Numbered from the stretch's first letter, positions 19,297 through 28,071 are shown. The stretch: DNA of 64,000 bases from Paenibacillus polymyxa M1 (GCF_000237325.1 NC_017543.1:302577-366576), one strand, 5' to 3'. Program-made: numbers and translations. Notes: generated by a model not told the origin, from the letters alone.

Positions 19297-19465
19297 CTAC
19301 ACAATGGATTCCGGTGTTGTAACTGTTAAATTAGTTGAAGATTTAACCCAACAAAATATTATTGCAAAACGCCGTAAGCAACGTGAGCAAGTGCTTAAGC
19401 AGATCGGTCAGCGAACTTCCGTTACGGAGCAAGATATCGAGCAACTTGTTAAATTAACAAAATAA
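19280..19465 (+). CDS. small protein coupled to the membrane sensor gene (61 aa)
   Basis: Starts at ATG 19280 inside the previous gene, after the strong site AAAGGAGG. The product has a short beta part (ISYTMDSGVVTVKLVEDL) and a basic helical tail (AKRRKQREQVLKQ). Its tail pattern is echoed by the next small protein (19569). Overlap and spacing argue for a functional partner of the 376-residue membrane protein. A terminator follows. Confidence 0.6.
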   Translation: MSKQISYTMDSGVVTVKLVEDLTQQNIIAKRRKQREQVLKQIGQRTSVTEQDIEQLVKLTK

Positions 19466-19474
19466 AGACCACAG

Positions 19475-19501
19475 AGCCCTTGAAAACCAAGGGCTTTTTT
19501 G
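19475..19501 (+). terminator. Rho-independent terminator
   Basis: An AGCCCTT/AAGGGCT stem with a GAAAACC loop and a T7 run, 10 bp after the stop of the 61-residue gene. Confidence 0.85.
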
Positions 19502-19568
19502 TTTATTTGAGATAAATTTAGGGCACACTTTCTACTATTCAATCAATTTAATAAAGGATGAGAATAGG

Positions 19569-19703
19569 ATGAGAGACAAAAAAATCGTGCCTTTTTGGCC
19601 CAAACCAGTCCCTCTTAAGGATTTAACTCAAAGGGAGATTATAGAAGCGCGTCGTGCAAAAAGAAAAGATATACTTGAAAAAACAAAGCGAAAGGATAGA
19701 TAG
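19569..19703 (+). CDS. small basic protein (44 aa)
   Basis: ORF with the site AAAGGATGAG upstream. The product MRDKKIVPFWPKPVPLKDL continues into a strongly basic helix (QREIIEARRAKRKDILEKTK). The latter half resembles the tail of the 61-residue protein just upstream (Q-N/R-I-I-x-x-R-R-x-x-R). The two may be paralogous remnants or partners. It is too short for assignment. Confidence 0.45.
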   Translation: MRDKKIVPFWPKPVPLKDLTQREIIEARRAKRKDILEKTKRKDR

Positions 19704-20189
19704 CGCAGTGATTATTCTATATCTATAAATTGGAGAGCTAGTAAACATGAAAAATCTATAACTTAAGGGAAATAAGCAGGGACCATTTAAGTTGTATAAA
19801 TACTTAGTACAATGGTTAGACTAAAGGTACACCATAGAGTTTTCCCCTTGATCAGACACGTCCTTGCAGGGCGTGTTTTTATTCTTTTATGACAATTGCA
19901 TTGCATCCATTAGAAGAAGGGCCTCAATGCAGCTACTAAGGTCCTCAAAATGAACTTCAGGTTAAGTCACAACTAGAAAGAATAGCCCCAGATAAAAGTG
20001 TATTTATTAACAAATTTGTTTCCTAAGCGGTGTTATGAGATGTTATAATATAACATAGGAACGTATGATCCCCTCTTATCTGAGGGTGTTTTTTTCTGCG
20101 AAAATGGGAACATATATTCCTGTAATGATTGATTTTTAAACATGTTCTTACACTTTATACATAAGGATGGGTAAGAAAGGGAGGAATAA
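19704..20189. other. intergenic region with two terminator-like hairpins
   Basis: ACACGTCCT/AGGGCGTGT followed by T5 (19856-19882) is a good terminator; the same hairpin recurs after the secreted-protein gene at 37261. A weaker CCCCTC/GAGGGTG hairpin with a T run is at 20068-20096. GAAC-ATAT-ATTC at 20108-20119 is a one-mismatch LexA-like box with no intact gene behind it. Confidence 0.45.
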
Positions 20190-20443
20190 GAATTACTTTC
20201 TGAAACAGAAACTCAAAAAATACGTTTTTTAGCGATGCACTTAGGTCGTTTAAATCGGATTGTATTATCCAGAGCTTTTTTATGAACGAAGAGAATGTTC
20301 GACTTTATACTAGTGGTACCCTGGTTTCCAATGGGCTTAGGAGAAACGAAACAGGCATGTGTCTTAGCTTGTAGTGGGCGAAGAAACCGATGCTTTAGTT
20401 AGGTTACTAGAATCGTTGCAGGAACTATATGGTGATGAATAGC
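20190..20443 (+). pseudogene. small decayed gene
   Basis: Readable pieces LSETETQKIRFLAMHLGRLN... and, one frame over, VVGEETDALVRLLESLQELYGDE followed by a stop at 20441-20443 suggest a small frameshifted gene. A GGGAGGAATAAG site precedes it. Family unknown. Confidence 0.4.
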
Positions 20444-20478
20444 ATAAAAAAGGGTGATATTTTTTTATTCTAATATCG

Positions 20479-20532
20479 TTGACATGCGATATCGCACGTG
20501 CTATATTATATATAGGAAATGCGATATCGCAT
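20479..20532 (+). promoter_or_regulatory. promoter with two GCGATATCGC palindromes
   Basis: TTGACA (20479-20484), a 17-bp spacer and TATATT (20502-20507) form a near-consensus promoter. GCGATATCGC lies inside the spacer (20486-20495) and again at 20521-20530, as the 14-bp palindrome ATGCGATATCGCAT, 35 bp further on near the transcription start. The arrangement is the same as at the topoisomerase gene, with flanks TG/CA instead of AA/TT. Confidence 0.8.
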
Positions 20533-20559
20533 GTCATACATAAAAGAAGGAGTTTTAAA

Positions 20560-20955
20560 ATGATTATTAAAGTTGAGTTCCTTGGGACGGATTCCTGGGA
20601 TCGGGAAGTATATAGTAACGTTCAGAATGGAAGATTATATAAGTGTTCCTCTTCGGATAACAACATATTATATACAACGGATGGATTCGAAGGTGAACCT
20701 AACTATCCTTTGAGAGAGGGGGTTAAGGTTATTATCGTGGATAGAGAGAGAACTGCTCCTAGACTTGATATTAACGGTCAAGCCATTGAATATTGGTGGT
20801 TTGATGGTAAAGAACGCGAACTGGACAAATTCAATATTTGGTATGTTTCTAGTTTTCTTGAAATGGGCTTAAACGAAGGTGAAATGAATCAATATGATTC
20901 TGAAACAACAGAAGCGGAAACAGTATTCAATGGGTGGTGGAGAACTATTCAATAA
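20560..20955 (+). CDS. hypothetical protein under the shared palindromic operator
   Basis: 131-residue acidic protein, ATG after AGAAGGAG. It is predicted mostly beta with several Trp and Tyr (GTDSWDREVYSNVQNGRLYK, EYWWFDGKERELDKFNIWYV). No signal peptide, membrane segment or known motif. Its importance comes from the promoter: a pair of GCGATATCGC palindromes like that of the topoisomerase gene, which implies co-regulation. It could be an accessory factor of that system or an unrelated gene of the same element. Confidence 0.6.
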   Translation: MIIKVEFLGTDSWDREVYSNVQNGRLYKCSSSDNNILYTTDGFEGEPNYPLREGVKVIIVDRERTAPRLDINGQAIEYWWFDGKERELDKFNIWYVSSFLEMGLNEGEMNQYDSETTEAETVFNGWWRTIQ

Positions 20956-21059
20956 ACATAGGTTCGCTTTGTACTTAATCTGTGATCTTAGTCCACATCT
21001 ATATCACTATAGGTGTGGGCGATAAGTTACATATTAAATTTAATGGAGGTGTTGTTAAA

Positions 21060-21447
21060 ATGAACATCATAACTGCTGCTTAGGGATTTGCTAGACAAAG
21101 TGCAGTGAAATTTGGGGGAGTCCAAAACAATACTTTGCTGAAGCCTTGCGTTTGGCCTGGTCAAACCTCTAAACGGCTGCTTCAAAAGTAGAGTGGGAAT
21201 TGTCTGCTGACAGCCGCGAAACACGTACTTGGATGGCTAAAATCATCGGTACCCATCCAGTATATAAACTGGATCGTAGCTTTATGAACTGCGATTACAA
21301 GGGCTCATATGGTGAGAAAGTGTTTCGCTTAGATGAAGAGGCTACTATGAAGCCTATTACGGCAAACGCCGTCAGTTCATACATCTTAATAATAGAAAAA
21401 ATCGCCGCAGGTTCACCAAGAAGCCGGGCACAAGGAGAAGAAAATGA
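21060..21447 (+). pseudogene. phage-type hypothetical protein with two in-frame stops and frameshifts
   Basis: Starts at ATG 21060 after TGGAGGT and reads MNIITAA, TAG (21081-21083), GFARQSAVKFGG. After a shift it continues SPKQYFAEALRLAWSNL, TAA (21170-21172), TAASKVEWELSADSRETRTW... and, after another shift near 21340, GYYEAYYGKRRQFIHLNN. The text is typical of a small protein family common in Firmicute phages. The final TGA overlaps the ATG of the next gene (ATGA at 21444), so former translational coupling is still visible. Confidence 0.65.
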
Positions 21448-22334
21448 AAAATAAAGTTAATGTTGTTCGTACAGTGTTTGCGTATCAGTCTTTCGCGAAA
21501 ATCGCGGGGGTATTTGATAGCCTTCCGTCAGAGGACGTGATTCAAAACGCACTTGACGGGAACATGACTGATTTTCTCCGTTATCTTGAAGCCAACAATG
21601 CTAGCCCAGGCGAGTTTGACTATAATTGGGCTCCAGCTCAGGTAAGTTACTCCACGGCTCAGGCTGAGTATGAAGACGGCGGAAAAATTACCTATCTTAA
21701 AGAAGTGGAGTTCATAACTCCAACTTCGGGTCGGATCATTACTGTTTCAGAAGATCCAGACCCAAGTAAACGATGGGGGTGGGATCAATTCAACATCACC
21801 ATCAAATTTGGAGGGTCTGTAGCTGCCGCTCACGAGGTACTTTCAAGCATTAAGCTCGGATCGTTTGCTGACGAGTATACAACTATTGAATGGACGGACG
21901 GGAGCGTTTCTTCGCTCCTTGACTACGAGCTTAGCAGTTATGATAAGCTGCGACATAGAAGAAAAAGCAGATGGACTTGTAAGAAATATGACGATGTTTC
22001 CAACGTCTTTTCTAGAGCTGTGCTGCTTTCAAAAACACCATCCATTGACCTATCTGCAAATGCAGAAATCATGGTCAATAAGATGCGTGACGTTAGGAAC
22101 GATGTAGCCGAATATGTAAAATCGTTAATTGAAAATTCGTACTCCTCAAAGTTAAGAGTTCAGACAGATGAGGTTTTCTATGACCTCGTAAAAGAGGTTC
22201 TGTACGCAGAGCTTGAATTGGACCCGGAATTTTACACAGTAGAGATGTTTGAGTGCTTAGAACATGCTGTAGAGGCTGTCGTGTTTGCTACAGGCGAAGA
22301 GTTCCCTACAAAAGTCCTGTATCTTAAAGATTGA
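21444..22334 (+). CDS. hypothetical protein (296 aa)
   Basis: Intact frame, site AAGGAG before the ATG, start overlapping the stop of the decayed gene upstream. The protein is acidic and soluble, with an alternating beta-rich N-terminal half and a helical C-terminal third (EVFYDLVKEVLYAELELD...). No cysteine motif, membrane segment or recognised domain. It is probably part of the same phage-type gene string. Confidence 0.55.
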   Translation: MKNKVNVVRTVFAYQSFAKIAGVFDSLPSEDVIQNALDGNMTDFLRYLEANNASPGEFDYNWAPAQVSYSTAQAEYEDGGKITYLKEVEFITPTSGRIITVSEDPDPSKRWGWDQFNITIKFGGSVAAAHEVLSSIKLGSFADEYTTIEWTDGSVSSLLDYELSSYDKLRHRRKSRWTCKKYDDVSNVFSRAVLLSKTPSIDLSANAEIMVNKMRDVRNDVAEYVKSLIENSYSSKLRVQTDEVFYDLVKEVLYAELELDPEFYTVEMFECLEHAVEAVVFATGEEFPTKVLYLKD

Positions 22335-22427
22335 TCAAATAGAAGGTACTGCCTATTTAATAATGCCTAGTAAGTTGCTTAATCTGGACTTTGAAAGTTA
22401 CCATGCAGGGAGAAAGGATGAATTGAA

Positions 22428-22562
22428 ATGAACGTAACATTCGAAGGAAAACAATACGCTCTTGTAACCGATGCTGTATTTACAGGCATAGAATTGGATG
22501 GACTTTATGTTAATTATAACGATGCATCTGTTGGTGAAGAGTACCAGCGAAGACTTTTCTAA
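22428..22562 (+). CDS. small hypothetical protein (44 aa)
   Basis: Short ORF after an AGAAAGGATGA site. It reads MNVTFEGKQYALVTDAVFTG and continues as a small acidic beta-type peptide to TAA 22560. It lies between two genes of phage character. Short but well spaced; no function assigned. Confidence 0.45.
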   Translation: MNVTFEGKQYALVTDAVFTGIELDGLYVNYNDASVGEEYQRRLF

Positions 22563-22582
22563 TCTAAGGAGGCCCGTTCAAC

Positions 22583-23078
22583 ATACCAAAACGCATTGAT
22601 TTAACTGACCAGGTCTTCGATGTTCTGACGGTTGTCCGGTTGAGCGATCAAAAGCTTGATAACGGGACAAGAATATAGGAATCGTTTGTGTACACGTGGT
22701 GAGACTACATACGTTCCTGGTGGTAGTTTAAGAACTGTAGTCTATAAGAGTTGTGGATGCAAGCGAGTCGCCAAACGAAACAAGGGCGCTGCCAACCATA
22801 TAAAAACAGATGCTGTTGATGGTACACATAAATCGGCTCTTAAAGCCAAGTTGCATAAAGATAATAAGAGTGGAGTGAAAGGAGTTCGGTTCAACGAGCA
22901 ACGGCAGAAATGGACAGCTCACATCGGGTTTAAGGATAAGCAAATTAACCTAGGTTATCACAGTGAAAGAATAGTTGCCATTAATGCCCGGAAACGTGGT
23001 GAGGAAAAATATCTTAATCTCATTATAGAAAAGTCTACTCCTGATCGGCATGACCAGATGAAACCAAAATCAACATAA
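22583..23078 (+). pseudogene. AP2-domain DNA-binding protein, broken N-terminus
   Basis: The C-terminal part is an AP2/ERF-type domain: NKSGVKGVRFNEQRQKWTAH, then the YHSERIVAINARKRGE helix. AP2 proteins of this layout occur in phages, often with HNH homing nucleases. Upstream, the usual N-terminal segment reads PKRIDLTDQVFDVLTVVRLS but begins with ATA (22583) instead of ATG after TAAGGAGG. It has TAG at 22676-22678 in place of the expected Trp and then a frameshift, after which ETTYVPGGSLRT...YKSCGCKR restores the family text. An open frame from 22656 remains but lacks the normal start. Confidence 0.7.
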
Positions 23079-23188
23079 ATAAAAAGACTCTTCGGATTAT
23101 ATGGTGTAATGGTCCATTGTTGAAATCTATTATTGTTCTATAACAAGATGTATAGTTGATCATAAAGCGGAAGAAAGGATTGGTTATT

Positions 23189-23410
23189 ATGCCTAAGACA
23201 TGCCTGCCGTGTAATGCGTTTTTCGAAGGGGATATCTGCGAACATTGTTTAAATCCAGATGCGGATTACGTGGAAGTGATTGAGAAATACAAAGAGTTCG
23301 AAATAAAGAAATACTCGTACGATGCAGGATATCGCGTGGATTTTGGCACTAAAAGATCGAGAATGGTGCTGACAGTTCACGAGGCTCGGGAATTGGTTGA
23401 TTTTAGATAA
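23189..23410 (+). CDS. small zinc-finger protein (73 aa)
   Basis: ATG 23189 follows GAAAGGA. The N-terminus has CLPCNAFFEGDICEHC, two CxxC pairs forming a compact zinc knuckle, followed by a charged alpha/beta tail (KYKEFEIKKYSYDAGYRVDF). Probably a phage-type nucleic-acid or protein-binding factor; no family name is recognised. Confidence 0.55.
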   Translation: MPKTCLPCNAFFEGDICEHCLNPDADYVEVIEKYKEFEIKKYSYDAGYRVDFGTKRSRMVLTVHEARELVDFR

Positions 23411-23545
23411 ATGGACGAAGTAACTGCTAATTGCACAGTACGACGAAAATGCTCACCAATCTCCTGGAAATTGAAACGAGAATTTCCACTACAAAATCCG
23501 AATACCCATAAAAAATAACCGCCTCAGGTTCAACAAGGAGAAGTT

Positions 23546-23959
23546 ATGGATCGTGAAACAAAACTCAAGAGAGTGTTTGCTATTGCAAACGTCTTGTTCA
23601 GCAAAGTGTTGGATAAAGGACAAAAGGAAATTGCATTTACAAAGTACATGGAGCTTTATGGGCGTGATCCAGAGGAAGCATTTCATTGTATACATGAGGA
23701 TCTAAGGGCTCATGCTCATAAGTTTGGTGAGGAAGAAATGATATTGTTTGACCTCATGACGGAAATTATTGAAGATAATGTCCTTATACGTATTATGGGT
23801 GTGGAGGAAGCCGCCGAGAAATGGAAATATAAATCACCTGGTACCGTAAAAAACATGTGCGCAACCGGAAAAGTAAAGGCGGTAAAGAAAGGGAAAACTT
23901 GGATTATGGATGTAGATCACCCTAATCCTAGATTGACTGAAGAAACCGATGATCAGTAA
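23546..23959 (+). CDS. protein with C-terminal helix-turn-helix of the tandem-HTH family
   Basis: 137 residues; site AAGGAGAAG before the ATG. The N-terminal 85 residues are helical and acidic. The C-terminal 50 (MGVEEAAEKWKYKSPGTVKN, GKVKAVKKGKTWIMDVDHPNP) match the repeated unit of the protein at 13184: E-A-x-E-K-W, K-x-G-x-T-W, and the closing NP. It is therefore a single-domain relative of the tandem protein and likely binds DNA. Confidence 0.6.
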   Translation: MDRETKLKRVFAIANVLFSKVLDKGQKEIAFTKYMELYGRDPEEAFHCIHEDLRAHAHKFGEEEMILFDLMTEIIEDNVLIRIMGVEEAAEKWKYKSPGTVKNMCATGKVKAVKKGKTWIMDVDHPNPRLTEETDDQ

Positions 23960-23973
23960 CTATTCTTCACGCT

Positions 23974-24120
23974 AGCAGGTCTAAGGAGGCCAAAATCGCC
24001 ACCTAAGACCTGCTACGCGCCGCTGGAGTTCTTAGGCCCGATAACTAGGAAGCGCCTAAACCGGGCAAAATCCCCCGGCTAAGGCTCTCTACGTTTCTGG
24101 CCTACGCTTCACACCCCCCA
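23974..24120. other. GC-rich hairpin-forming region
   Basis: AGCAGGTCTAAGGAGGC (23974-23990) pairs with GCCACCTAAGACCTGCT (23998-24014), 15 of 17 positions. A second set follows (CCGGGCAAAATCCCCCGG near 24058-24075). No T run follows, so this is not a simple terminator. It could be a structured RNA or a foreign remnant. Confidence 0.4.
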
Positions 24121-24832
24121 CGGGATCGTACAAACTCCGGCGCAGATGTGGAAATATATAATGCTGCAAAATAGAAAAAGCCCCTCCATCAAGGGACTTT
24201 TCAGAACGCCATGCGTTATGGTTATGGTTTCTTAGATTTAGATCCAAGAATATATCTCTTAATTTGGAAGTAGGAGTAGGAAATACCTTATGTAAAATTG
24301 GAGACACAATATGATAGCGCTTGTTTATATCCATTGTTTGAGAGCAGCATATAGTGAGCCCTCGCCACGAATGAGGGTTTTAGTATGTGCAGACCTTAAT
24401 ATAAACTAATTAAAGACTTTATGAGAGTGGCGTAAATACGCTGATCTTTTTGATTTTAAAGCAAAAAAAGAGAAAGTGCTTGTTATGATTAAAGAGCCAA
24501 GAGCAGTACGTAATTCTTTTATGTGATAGTATGATTTAAATAGCCTTACGCAGCTTGATATATTCATCGACTACTCAATGCGTTTCCTCATCTTATAAAA
24601 GTGAGTTTAGCCAAGTTTCTTACCTAGTGGCTACAGGGACAAAATGGACTATAATGAAATTGAGGAGTAGTATTAAACGGGGAAAACCCGGGGTTACCTT
24701 TTTCTGTTAACAGGAACAGAACTGAAAATACACTACTGTTTCCCTTAAAGAACAAAGACTCGGGGCTGAGCTAAGAAATAAGTTTGGTATCAGAGAGCTT
24801 AAATATGTAGGAGAAGGTGGATATGAAAAAGT
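24121..24832. other. mostly non-coding region
   Basis: A bidirectional hairpin (AAGCCCCTCCATCAAGGGACTT, near 24178-24200) and another before a T-rich stretch (CCCTCGCCACGAATGAGGG, 24359-24377) look like terminators. A weak minus-strand frame (24089-24334) lacks a ribosome site. I see no other gene. Confidence 0.35.
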
Positions 24833-25030
24833 ATGAAGTTAAAAGAAGCGAGACTTAGAAATAATAAAACACAAGCTCAGGTTGCTGAATACGCCGAAAT
24901 CAGTTTACGCAGCTATCAGTATATAGAGAAAGGGCAGCAAATGCCTTCCGTAGTGACTGGCTTAAAAATTGCAAAGATTCTTAGAACGAGCCCGGTGTGT
25001 ATAGACGAATTTTCCTGTGACACAAATTAG
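24833..25030 (+). CDS. small XRE-family transcriptional regulator
   Basis: 65-residue protein that is essentially one Cro/C1-type helix-turn-helix: LKEARLRNNKTQAQVAEYAE, then ISLRSYQYIEKGQQMPSVVT, which contains the recognition helix. The ATG at 24833 lies within a short leader frame starting at 24822. A GGAGAAGG site precedes. Likely a phage- or plasmid-type regulator of neighbouring genes; its operator is unknown. Confidence 0.75.
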   Translation: MKLKEARLRNNKTQAQVAEYAEISLRSYQYIEKGQQMPSVVTGLKIAKILRTSPVCIDEFSCDTN

Positions 25031-25063
25031 TTTGAGACCCAAAAAACGCATAAGGAGTCTTTA

Positions 25064-25153
25064 ATGGCAACATTACATCTGAATTTTAGACACGTTACAG
25101 GCAATATAGAGTTTATAGAGGGGTTAAGGGATGCGATAATGTATAGATTTTAA
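25064..25153 (+). CDS. short ORF (29 aa)
   Basis: MATLHLNFRHVTGNIEFIEG... ends at 25153 and has a good AAGGAG site 7 nt before the ATG. It lies between the XRE regulator and the next gene, in the same direction. It may be a leader peptide or small protein; the evidence is only spacing and ribosome site. Confidence 0.35.
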   Translation: MATLHLNFRHVTGNIEFIEGLRDAIMYRF

Positions 25154-25174
25154 TGTATATAAAGGTGAGGTTTT

Positions 25175-26362
25175 ATGAGCGAATATCTATTTAACATAGA
25201 ACAGAATATTGAAAGCGTTGTAGATGAATTTGCTATAGATGAAAATAATAGAAAATTAATAGAGGAAGGAATGCAGTCTGTTCTACGAGGTAAATATGGT
25301 TTGGACTTTGATATTTGTTCTACTCAATGGTGCTTTCGTTCAGCGAAGACAAAGGAGCTAGCGCGGTCTGAATACTTCTCCAGCTATCGTTTTGAACTTG
25401 GAAAATGTAAGGTAAATGCTGCTACTATCATTAGACAAATACTAGTGGATATAAGAAGCGCGGTTAATAATGATATCTACAAAAAGGATGAATATTTAAG
25501 CTACAGCAAGAATTTGGCAGCACCACTCTTTAAATATTATGCCGGGTCTCCAGGACTTATTATAGATCAGTTAAACTTAAATACAATCGATATTCAAATT
25601 GGAATGCATTGTTTTGATTGGGTACCCACTTATGATAGTGATGGTGAAAAGTGTAACCGAAATTATATTCATGACGTTGATATTACAATACCTTTTACAG
25701 AATTGTTTTCGAAAAAAAAGATGTCTTCACTAATTAATGAACGTGAGGAAATATTGTATAGCTTGAAAAACGGTATGATGGATATTGATGATGTTGAATT
25801 ATTCATTCTCGATTTAACCTTCGATATTTCAATTAATAGTAGAAATAACTTTGACAAATACTATAGGGAAAATGGTGGTTGGTTTTTTAAAAGGCTAGCA
25901 TCATATAAAAAAGATGGTGAGATACTTACAACTAGAAGTCGACCATCCTCTCAAGCTTTGATTATTAAAGACTCTAATGTTCTTCAATTTGTAAGATTTA
26001 TTTACTTTGTGAAAATTGGGTACTGGGACTCCGATAAGCTGAACACTTTCATAAGTGATGTAATAGCCAATAATCTAGTAGAAGTTGTTAAATTAGAGGA
26101 AGGTGAACAGACGGCAGTTCGGTGGATAATCGAATATTTGGATAAAGGAGGAAGGGAAAATGAAAACGTGGTTTACTTGAAAATCTCAAATTATAATAAA
26201 AAAGATGCAGAGAAGTATAAATACCCACCATGTCCACCTAGCCGTTTGAAATCCTCGAATGTAAATGAGTTCGTGGAATTTTTACGAAAGGATCTAGCAA
26301 ATTTCCATTTTTTTAAAAAGGATTTTCTTGATAAGATAATTCCTTATGCGTTTGATGTCTAA
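25175..26362 (+). CDS. hypothetical protein (395 aa)
   Basis: Large soluble acidic protein, start after AAAGGTGAGG. It has no signal peptide or membrane segment. Aromatic-rich patches (GMHCFDWVPTYDSDGEKCNR, YRENGGWFFKRLASYKKDGE) and a helical C-terminus do not match a family I know. It sits 145 bp behind an XRE regulator, an arrangement common for effector genes of small mobile modules, but the role is unknown. Confidence 0.55.
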   Translation: MSEYLFNIEQNIESVVDEFAIDENNRKLIEEGMQSVLRGKYGLDFDICSTQWCFRSAKTKELARSEYFSSYRFELGKCKVNAATIIRQILVDIRSAVNNDIYKKDEYLSYSKNLAAPLFKYYAGSPGLIIDQLNLNTIDIQIGMHCFDWVPTYDSDGEKCNRNYIHDVDITIPFTELFSKKKMSSLINEREEILYSLKNGMMDIDDVELFILDLTFDISINSRNNFDKYYRENGGWFFKRLASYKKDGEILTTRSRPSSQALIIKDSNVLQFVRFIYFVKIGYWDSDKLNTFISDVIANNLVEVVKLEEGEQTAVRWIIEYLDKGGRENENVVYLKISNYNKKDAEKYKYPPCPPSRLKSSNVNEFVEFLRKDLANFHFFKKDFLDKIIPYAFDV

Positions 26363-26442
26363 TGAAAACAAAACTAATCGGGTTTCTTTGAATAGAACTA
26401 CACTGAAGTCTGTCTTCCATACATAAGGAGGGAAATAGCTAG

Positions 26443-26745
26443 ATGCCCATAGAATATCCTTATAGAATAACTCGTCAGGGTGAAGTTGTTATGACTTTAA
26501 GGTCTGATGAAATTACTGAGGTCAACGGTAGAGGACAAATCGAAATTTCCGATTCTTTTGAAGGATTGCTTTGGGAATTTTCAAGTAACAACTTAGATAA
26601 GCTAAAAGGTGATCTTGTTAAGGGTAAATACTTTGCTGAATCCAAAATGACATATGATTTTATAAATATCATAAATAAAGTTTTAGCCCAAAGAAAATTT
26701 ATGCAGGACAATCAGAATTTTAGAGATGCTCTAATACCAGAGTAA
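26443..26745 (+). CDS. hypothetical protein (100 aa)
   Basis: Small acidic protein, strong AAGGAGGG site. An N-terminal beta part (YPYRITRQGEVVMTLRSDE) is followed by helices. Family not recognised. It lies 80 bp after the 395-residue gene and may be co-transcribed. Confidence 0.5.
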   Translation: MPIEYPYRITRQGEVVMTLRSDEITEVNGRGQIEISDSFEGLLWEFSSNNLDKLKGDLVKGKYFAESKMTYDFINIINKVLAQRKFMQDNQNFRDALIPE

Positions 26746-26858
26746 TTTGCAGAAGTCCTTGTAGATTAAAGATAAGGACAATAATATATACATTTTTATC
26801 AAGGTATGATATATTATTGTAGTGACTAGGATCTCTTCGGTTTTGGAGGTCTATTAAA

Positions 26859-26977
26859 ATGAAGTTAACAGAAGAATTCATTTACAAAATGACAAAAATG
26901 GTCTTAAAAACTTGTGTTTTTTTTTGATAATAGTATTATTTGTGATTTTAGCTGTAATTATCCTTACACTTAGATAG
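26859..26977 (+). pseudogene. membrane peptide split at a T9 run
   Basis: After a good GGAGG site, ATG 26859 reads MKLTEEFIYKMTKMVLKTCV and reaches TGA within a run of nine T. One extra T would continue as LIIVLFVILAVIILTLR, giving a 39-residue single-pass membrane peptide ending at 26977. The homopolymer could be a loss mutation, a sequencing error or a phase-variable switch. It resembles other short membrane peptides in this window. Confidence 0.5.
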
Positions 26978-27544
26978 AATTCATTGTCATTATATGAAGG
27001 CATTGTAGTCTGTTTATTAAAGAGCATCAAATTGTAAAAAACAGAGCTAAATAATAAAATAACAGAGCTTCCTAGTCACCCTTTATCAAAAAGGGTGACT
27101 AAAGTGCCAAATAAAGTAGTATTCAAAAAAAACACCATCTTATTTTAAAGAGATAAGATGGTGTTTTTTATATTTTTTATACTAATGTAAGTTGAAATAA
27201 TTGTTTACTAATACATTTTATATTTTAAAATCTAAATTTTATTATCAGAAATAGTGGGTTGGCAGTTGGATTTTATGGCGAGCCCAGCTTCTCCTTGTGC
27301 CTGTAATAATTTAAATATTGTAGTTACCTGATGATGATACGGCCTTTTTTGTCGTAGTAGAGAGAATCCAAGTGACAAGTCAAGGTACTTGGAGCGTTAT
27401 AGCGGAGGTCATTAGTATATTATAAAAATAAATTATTTACAGAATAACCCAAACATTATATACTATCATTATAATCCGAAAGCATCGGTAGCACCCTGCT
27501 GGCTCAAGCCGGTGGGGTGTTTTTACGTAAAGGGAGGAATATAT
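26978..27544. other. intergenic region with hairpins
   Basis: It contains AGTCACCC...GGGTGACT (27073-27100), a strong bidirectional terminator AACACCATCTTA/TAAGATGGTGTT with T run (27125-27170), and CACCCTGCTGGC/GCCGGTGGGGTG plus T5 (27492-27524) just before the nuclease gene. I see no gene. Confidence 0.6.
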
Positions 27545-27994
27545 ATGTTTAGATGGATAATTTCCATACTGGCTACAGCCCTATTAGCAGGTTGCAATGT
27601 GCAGCAGCAGATAGAAAGTACACCCAGCAAAACAGCGACTGTTGTTTCACAAGCTACCCAAGTATCAGCAGAAACTGTAAAACTTGAGTTTCCCTCAGCA
27701 AAGTACCCGGAAACAGCGCAGCACATCAAGGATGCCATAGCAGCCGGACATTCCAATACATGCACCATTGATCGTGACGGAGCTGATCATAACCGTGAAC
27801 TATCACTTAAAGGTGTACCCACACGCAAGGGCAAAGACCGAGATGAATGGCCTATGGCGATGTGTGCCGAAGGCGGAGATGGAGCGGACATTAGATACAT
27901 ATCACCAAAGGATAACCGTGGGGCTGGATCATGGGTAGGTCACAAGCTGGATGACTATCCGGACGGAACAAAGATTGAGTTTATCATTAAATAG
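27545..27994 (+). CDS. NucA/NucB-family secreted lipoprotein nuclease
   Basis: 149 residues. The start is ATG 27545 after GGGAGGAA. A lipoprotein signal (ILATALLAGC, lipobox LLAGC) anchors it outside the membrane. The mature part carries hallmark NucA/NucB sequence: YPETAQHIKDAIAAGHSNTC, TIDRDGADHNRELSLKGVP, DRDEWPMAMCAEGG and DNRGAGSWVGH, with the catalytic Asp/Glu region intact. Family members are small metal-dependent DNases in competence or spore-associated DNA degradation. It is followed by a SUKH protein, a fold often used for immunity to nuclease toxins, though this enzyme faces outward. Confidence 0.9.
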   Translation: MFRWIISILATALLAGCNVQQQIESTPSKTATVVSQATQVSAETVKLEFPSAKYPETAQHIKDAIAAGHSNTCTIDRDGADHNRELSLKGVPTRKGKDRDEWPMAMCAEGGDGADIRYISPKDNRGAGSWVGHKLDDYPDGTKIEFIIK

Positions 27995-28071
27995 TAATAA
28001 TCCCCGCTAACCTAAAACCTGAACCGATCCCAAAGCACAGCCTCAAAAATTCAAGGAGGAAATTCGAATAT

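Noticed and set aside
20108..20119. GAAC-ATAT-ATTC as a LexA site
   Set aside because: One mismatch and no intact SOS-type gene downstream; the next readable ORF is a small decayed gene. Not strong enough to call.
24089..24334. 81-codon minus-strand frame in the 24.1-kb region
   Set aside because: No ribosome site; most of it covers hairpin-rich non-coding DNA, and the composition looks random.
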